Program-made: the position numbers and the translations under genes
Source of the DNA: Myxococcales bacterium
GTDB lineage: Bacteria; Myxococcota_C; UBA6777
Assembly: GCA_020632975.1 (NCBI GenBank)
Contig: JACKEL010000008.1
Span: 124,001 to 188,000 of the forward strand
Length of the DNA: 64,000 nt
Direction of reading: 5' to 3'
The notes under the pieces: generated by a model
Databases searched by the model: none
Told to the model about the DNA's origin: nothing
What the model saw: the letters and a program-made list of their open reading frames with translations, nothing else
Shown: piece by piece, positions 61,150 through 64,000 of the stretch
Position numbering within the stretch: the first letter of the stretch is position 1
Layout of the letters: the number at the start of each line of letters is the position of its first letter

Positions 61150-61418
61150 GGTTCTAGTTCTCGTTCCGTTTGTTTGGCAAGTCGCCAAAGTAACCAACCC
61201 GCAGTGAAACACCCCGCAACCATAAGAACAAGAAAGATGTATGGGGAGGTGTTAAACCGTTGATCCAGAGCATAACCAACCAAAGCCGAGCCAACGACGC
61301 TGGCAGTCGCTTCGATCACAACAGCAAAAGCCCGCAGCGCCTGAAACCATTCGCGTTGTGTGTTCGAGGATGGTTTCAGATCTTTGGAAGCGTCTTGGTC
61401 TTTGGGTTCTTTTGCCAT
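61146..61418 (-). CDS. atpZ: AtpZ-like ATP synthase accessory protein
   Basis: A 90-residue protein with two membrane helices: VVIEATASVVGSALVGYALDQRF, with its conserved Gly and the Asp-Gln-Arg turn, then YIFLVLMVAGCFTAGWLLW. This matches the AtpZ/F0F1-ATPase-associated family, which with AtpI has been linked to magnesium uptake and ring assembly. It opens the cluster atpZ, AtpI-like, atpB, atpE. The 273 bases upstream (61419-61691), before the gyrA end, presumably hold its promoter, but no convincing boxes were found. Confidence 0.85.
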   Translation of the reverse strand: MAKEPKDQDASKDLKPSSNTQREWFQALRAFAVVIEATASVVGSALVGYALDQRFNTSPYIFLVLMVAGCFTAGWLLWRLAKQTERELEP

Positions 61419-61691
61419 ACCAAGCCTATCAAAGGCCGAGTGTTGTGAGAGAAAGGATCGCTACAGCACATCACACGGTGTTTTGTGGTCAGTTTGACCC
61501 TGTATCGGGGTCGCGTTCTACCACAGCCCCTACCCCACGTCAACGATTTTTTCGATCCCCCATAGAAATGTCCGAAAAAGACCTACGGATGGATGATTTA
61601 AGAGTCTTCGCGGGCCAAAAGAAAGGAACTGTGGGGTGAAGTGTCGCGGGATCACTCTAGGGGGTCAAGGGTGATGTCTTTGCAGGCAAAA

Positions 61692-64000
61692 TTATTCTGT
61701 GGGTTCATCCAAGTCGCGTTGTCCTTCGGCAGAGACTTCCAAAGTCGCTTCTTGTTCGTCTCCTGAAGTCGCCGCATCTTCTTGTGTGGGCGCCGCGATC
61801 TCAGCATCGATCTCAGAGACAGCACCGTCCACCGAACCTTCTGCGCCTTCTTCGTCTTCGTTTTCATCGTTGGCATCTGCAACGATTGCCACAGAGGAGA
61901 TGCGTTCGCCGTCATCCACGCGGAACAATCGTACCCCTTGGGTATTTCGCCCTTGGATGCGGATCTCGTCTGCACCAAAACGAATGATGCGTCCAGTATC
62001 TGTCGAGACCATGAGCTGATCTTGTTCAGAAACTTCGAGTGTCGAGGCGACATCACCATTTCGCTCATTGCACTTGATGGTGATCACGCCCTTCCCATTG
62101 CGTTTTGTGATGCGATATTCAGAAACAGGCGTGAGCTTTCCATAACCATTTTCAGTGATGGTAAGGAGGTTTTTGTCTTCTTGGGTGGCCACAAGCGAGA
62201 CGACTTCGTCATCATCTCCAAGCTTGATCCCTGCGACACCACGAGCGCTACGGCCCATGGGACGGACATCGCCTTCTTTGAAGCGCACAGCCTGACCTTT
62301 ACGAGAACACAAGATGACTTCGCGTTCGCCGTCGGTCAAAAGCGTCGAAACCAACTCATCATTGTCGTCGAGTTTCAACGCGATCAAGCCCGCAGATCGG
62401 ACAGCAACGTTGGCGTAGGCCATCAGCTCAGTCTTTTTCACGACGCCGCGACGTGTTGCAAAGAACAGATACATCCCATCCTTGAATTCTTTGATGGGAA
62501 GGACAGCTTGGGGCTGTTCGCCCTCTTCGAGATTGATCAAGTTGACGATCGGTCGTCCAAGCGCAGTACGCGAGGCTTTGGGGATCTCGTACACTTTGAC
62601 TTGGTGCATACGCCCGTGGTTCGTCAAGATCAGCATGTGATCATGCGTCGAAGCCACAAACAACTGGACCACAAAGTCTTCGTCGCGGGTGTTCATGCCC
62701 ACGATGCCGCGCCCACCGCGTCTTTGTGCGCGATACTCGGTCAGAGAGTTGCGCTTGATATAACCAGAGTTTGTGATCGTCACGACCATATCTTCTTCGG
62801 CGATCAGGTCTTCTTCAGAGATCTGATCGAGCGAACCAGCGATTTGGCAGCGGCGTTCATCACCAAAGTCATCACCGATCTCTTGGAGTTCTTGTTTGAT
62901 CAGCTCTTTCAACAACGCTTCGTTTTGAAGGATGTTGGTCAGGCGTTCGATCTCCATGTTGATCTGCTTGAGTTCTTCGATGATCTTGTCGCGTTCGAGG
63001 GCGGTCAATCGTTGCAAACGCAGATCGAGGATGGCTTGGGCTTGGATGCGTGAGAAGTCGAAGCTCGCCATCAAACGTTCGCGTGCTTCATCTGTACTAG
63101 AGGAAGATCGGATGGTTTTGATGATCTCGTCGATGTGATCGAGCGCTTTCTTCAGACCTTCCAAGATATGTGCGCGTTCTTTGGCCTTGCGCAGTTCATA
63201 ACGACATCGACGGATCGTGACTTCGCGGCGATGGTTGATGAAGTGCTTCAACATATCCTTGATATTGAGCAGGCGAGGTTGGCCTTGCACGATAGAGAGA
63301 AGGATGATGCCGAAAGAGCTTTGAAGCGGGGAGTGTTTGTAAAGTTGGTTGAGCACGACTTCGGGCATGACATCGCGCTTCAACTCAACGACAACACGGA
63401 TACCTTCGCGGTTGGATTCATCGCGGAGATCAGAGATACCTTCCACTTTGCGATCGCGCACCAACTCAGCGATCTTCTCGACGAGACGGGCTTTGTTGAC
63501 TTGGTAAGGGATCTCTGTGACGACGATGCGGCTTCGGCCGGTCTTTTCGTCTTCTTCCGTGTTGCAAGTCGCGCGCATCTGGATGATGCCACGGCCTTCT
63601 TTGTATGCTTTGAGGATATCGCGCTGCCCGTGGATCAAACCGCCTGTAGGAAAGTCAGGACCGGGTAGGATGGGTTGCAGCGCGGGTCGTTCTTCAGATG
63701 CGGGTCGTCCCAACACAAGTTCTTCGATGGAAGTCTCGGGGTGATCGATAAGATGCACACAAGCATTGATGACTTCGCGAAGGTTGTGGGGTGGGATCTT
63801 GGTGGCCATCCCCACGGCGATACCGTCAGATCCGTTGACGAGGAGTGCAGGAAAACGAGTGGGAAGCACGATGGGTTCAAGGGTCGAACCGTCGAAGTTT
63901 TCTGTGAAGTCGACAGTTTCTTTGTCGATGTCTTGGAGCATCATCTCGGCAAGACGGGTCATACGCGACTCAGTGTAACGATAGGCCGCCGCAGAGTCAC
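61692..64000 (-). CDS. gyrA: DNA gyrase subunit A, 5' end outside window
   Basis: The cleaving-rejoining subunit of gyrase, which introduces negative supercoils. About 768 residues are present; the frame continues past base 64000, so roughly the first 110 residues (including the quinolone-resistance region) are missing. The catalytic Tyr is inside the window: YRYTE, codon 63975-63977. Other marks are VNGSDGIAVGMATKIPPHNL and the GyrA box QRRGGRG, which separates it from ParC, within the C-terminal beta-pinwheel. A tail of about 60 acidic residues ends the protein. Neighbours are Fo ATP synthase genes, not gyrB. Confidence 0.97.
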   Translation of the reverse strand, partial: DSAAAYRYTESRMTRLAEMMLQDIDKETVDFTENFDGSTLEPIVLPTRFPALLVNGSDGIAVGMATKIPPHNLREVINACVHLIDHPETSIEELVLGRPASEERPALQPILPGPDFPTGGLIHGQRDILKAYKEGRGIIQMRATCNTEEDEKTGRSRIVVTEIPYQVNKARLVEKIAELVRDRKVEGISDLRDESNREGIRVVVELKRDVMPEVVLNQLYKHSPLQSSFGIILLSIVQGQPRLLNIKDMLKHFINHRREVTIRRCRYELRKAKERAHILEGLKKALDHIDEIIKTIRSSSSTDEARERLMASFDFSRIQAQAILDLRLQRLTALERDKIIEELKQINMEIERLTNILQNEALLKELIKQELQEIGDDFGDERRCQIAGSLDQISEEDLIAEEDMVVTITNSGYIKRNSLTEYRAQRRGGRGIVGMNTRDEDFVVQLFVASTHDHMLILTNHGRMHQVKVYEIPKASRTALGRPIVNLINLEEGEQPQAVLPIKEFKDGMYLFFATRRGVVKKTELMAYANVAVRSAGLIALKLDDNDELVSTLLTDGEREVILCSRKGQAVRFKEGDVRPMGRSARGVAGIKLGDDDEVVSLVATQEDKNLLTITENGYGKLTPVSEYRITKRNGKGVITIKCNERNGDVASTLEVSEQDQLMVSTDTGRIIRFGADEIRIQGRNTQGVRLFRVDDGERISSVAIVADANDENEDEEGAEGSVDGAVSEIDAEIAAPTQEDAATSGDEQEATLEVSAEGQRDLDEPTE

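Noticed and set aside
61782..63053. 423-codon plus-strand frame opposite gyrA
   Set aside because: Antisense of gyrA; no supporting signals.
1..64000. tRNA, rRNA, insertion sequences or prophage genes
   Set aside because: None recognised in the intergenic stretches; no transposase, integrase or phage structural gene is present.

Overview
The window reads as a chromosomal segment of a Gram-negative bacterium of the former Deltaproteobacteria, most likely the Myxococcota/Bradymonadota part of that group. The grounds are four membrane-anchored Hanks-type Ser/Thr kinases, PEGA-domain proteins, Cys-rich MopE-type lipoproteins with many putative metal-binding repeats, many lipobox proteins, and Fo ATP-synthase genes (atpZ, an atpI-like gene, atpB, atpE) standing apart from the F1 genes. 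This placement is inference from gene content; no rRNA or tRNA gene was seen. Base composition is moderate and even, except for an AT-rich stretch at the start of one clpB and two clusters of GC-rich palindromes.

Layout. 0-11 kb (minus strand): a small lipoprotein, a Gln/Gly-repeat membrane protein, a lytic transglycosylase lipoprotein, a VanZ-like protein, a BFN (DUF151) protein split by an acidic insert, miaB, and two tandem paralogous TPR lipoproteins. 11-20.5 kb: a WD40 lipoprotein, a threonyl-tRNA synthetase without TGS domain, two MopE-type Cys-rich proteins and a small secreted protein. The larger MopE-type gene runs into a palindrome cluster. 20-25 kb (minus): a compact operon of a DUF1844 protein, a ClpB-like Hsp100 with a degenerate first ATPase site, and a transglutaminase-fold protein whose catalytic Cys is Ser. 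25-33.7 kb: a PEGA-tailed kinase, an MBL-fold hydrolase, bacterioferritin and bacterioferritin-associated ferredoxin with structured leaders between and before them, a second kinase and a two-TM protein. 33.7-40.2 kb: an RNase Z-like hydrolase, murC, a DUF2505 protein and two TPR/Sel1-like envelope proteins. 40.2-43.2 kb: a second palindrome cluster, then canonical clpB behind a structured leader. 43.4-59.2 kb: two kinase-PEGA loci, a Kelch-like lipoprotein, a SPOR protein, ilvE, a Cache-like membrane protein with a Tyr-Pro-Gln-Gly tail and a large secreted protein of unknown role. 59.4-64 kb: the Fo genes and the 3' part of gyrA, cut by the window edge.

How the genes fit together. Housekeeping genes (thrS, miaB, murC, ilvE, atp, gyrA, bfr/bfd, clpB) are interleaved with envelope and signalling genes. 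Two loci repeat the pairing of a membrane kinase with a secreted PEGA protein carrying a C-terminal membrane segment, and a third kinase has a PEGA domain fused to its own tail. The best candidate for an undescribed system is the DUF1844 / ClpB-like / transglutaminase-like operon at 20.2-24.9 kb, where two proteins keep an enzyme fold but have lost key catalytic residues. The best non-coding candidates are the two palindrome clusters (four hairpins each, two per orientation, nearly identical spacing) and the duplicated hairpin upstream of bfd. Few intrinsic terminators are visible; several stop codons are followed by C/U-rich, G-poor stretches in transcript sense.
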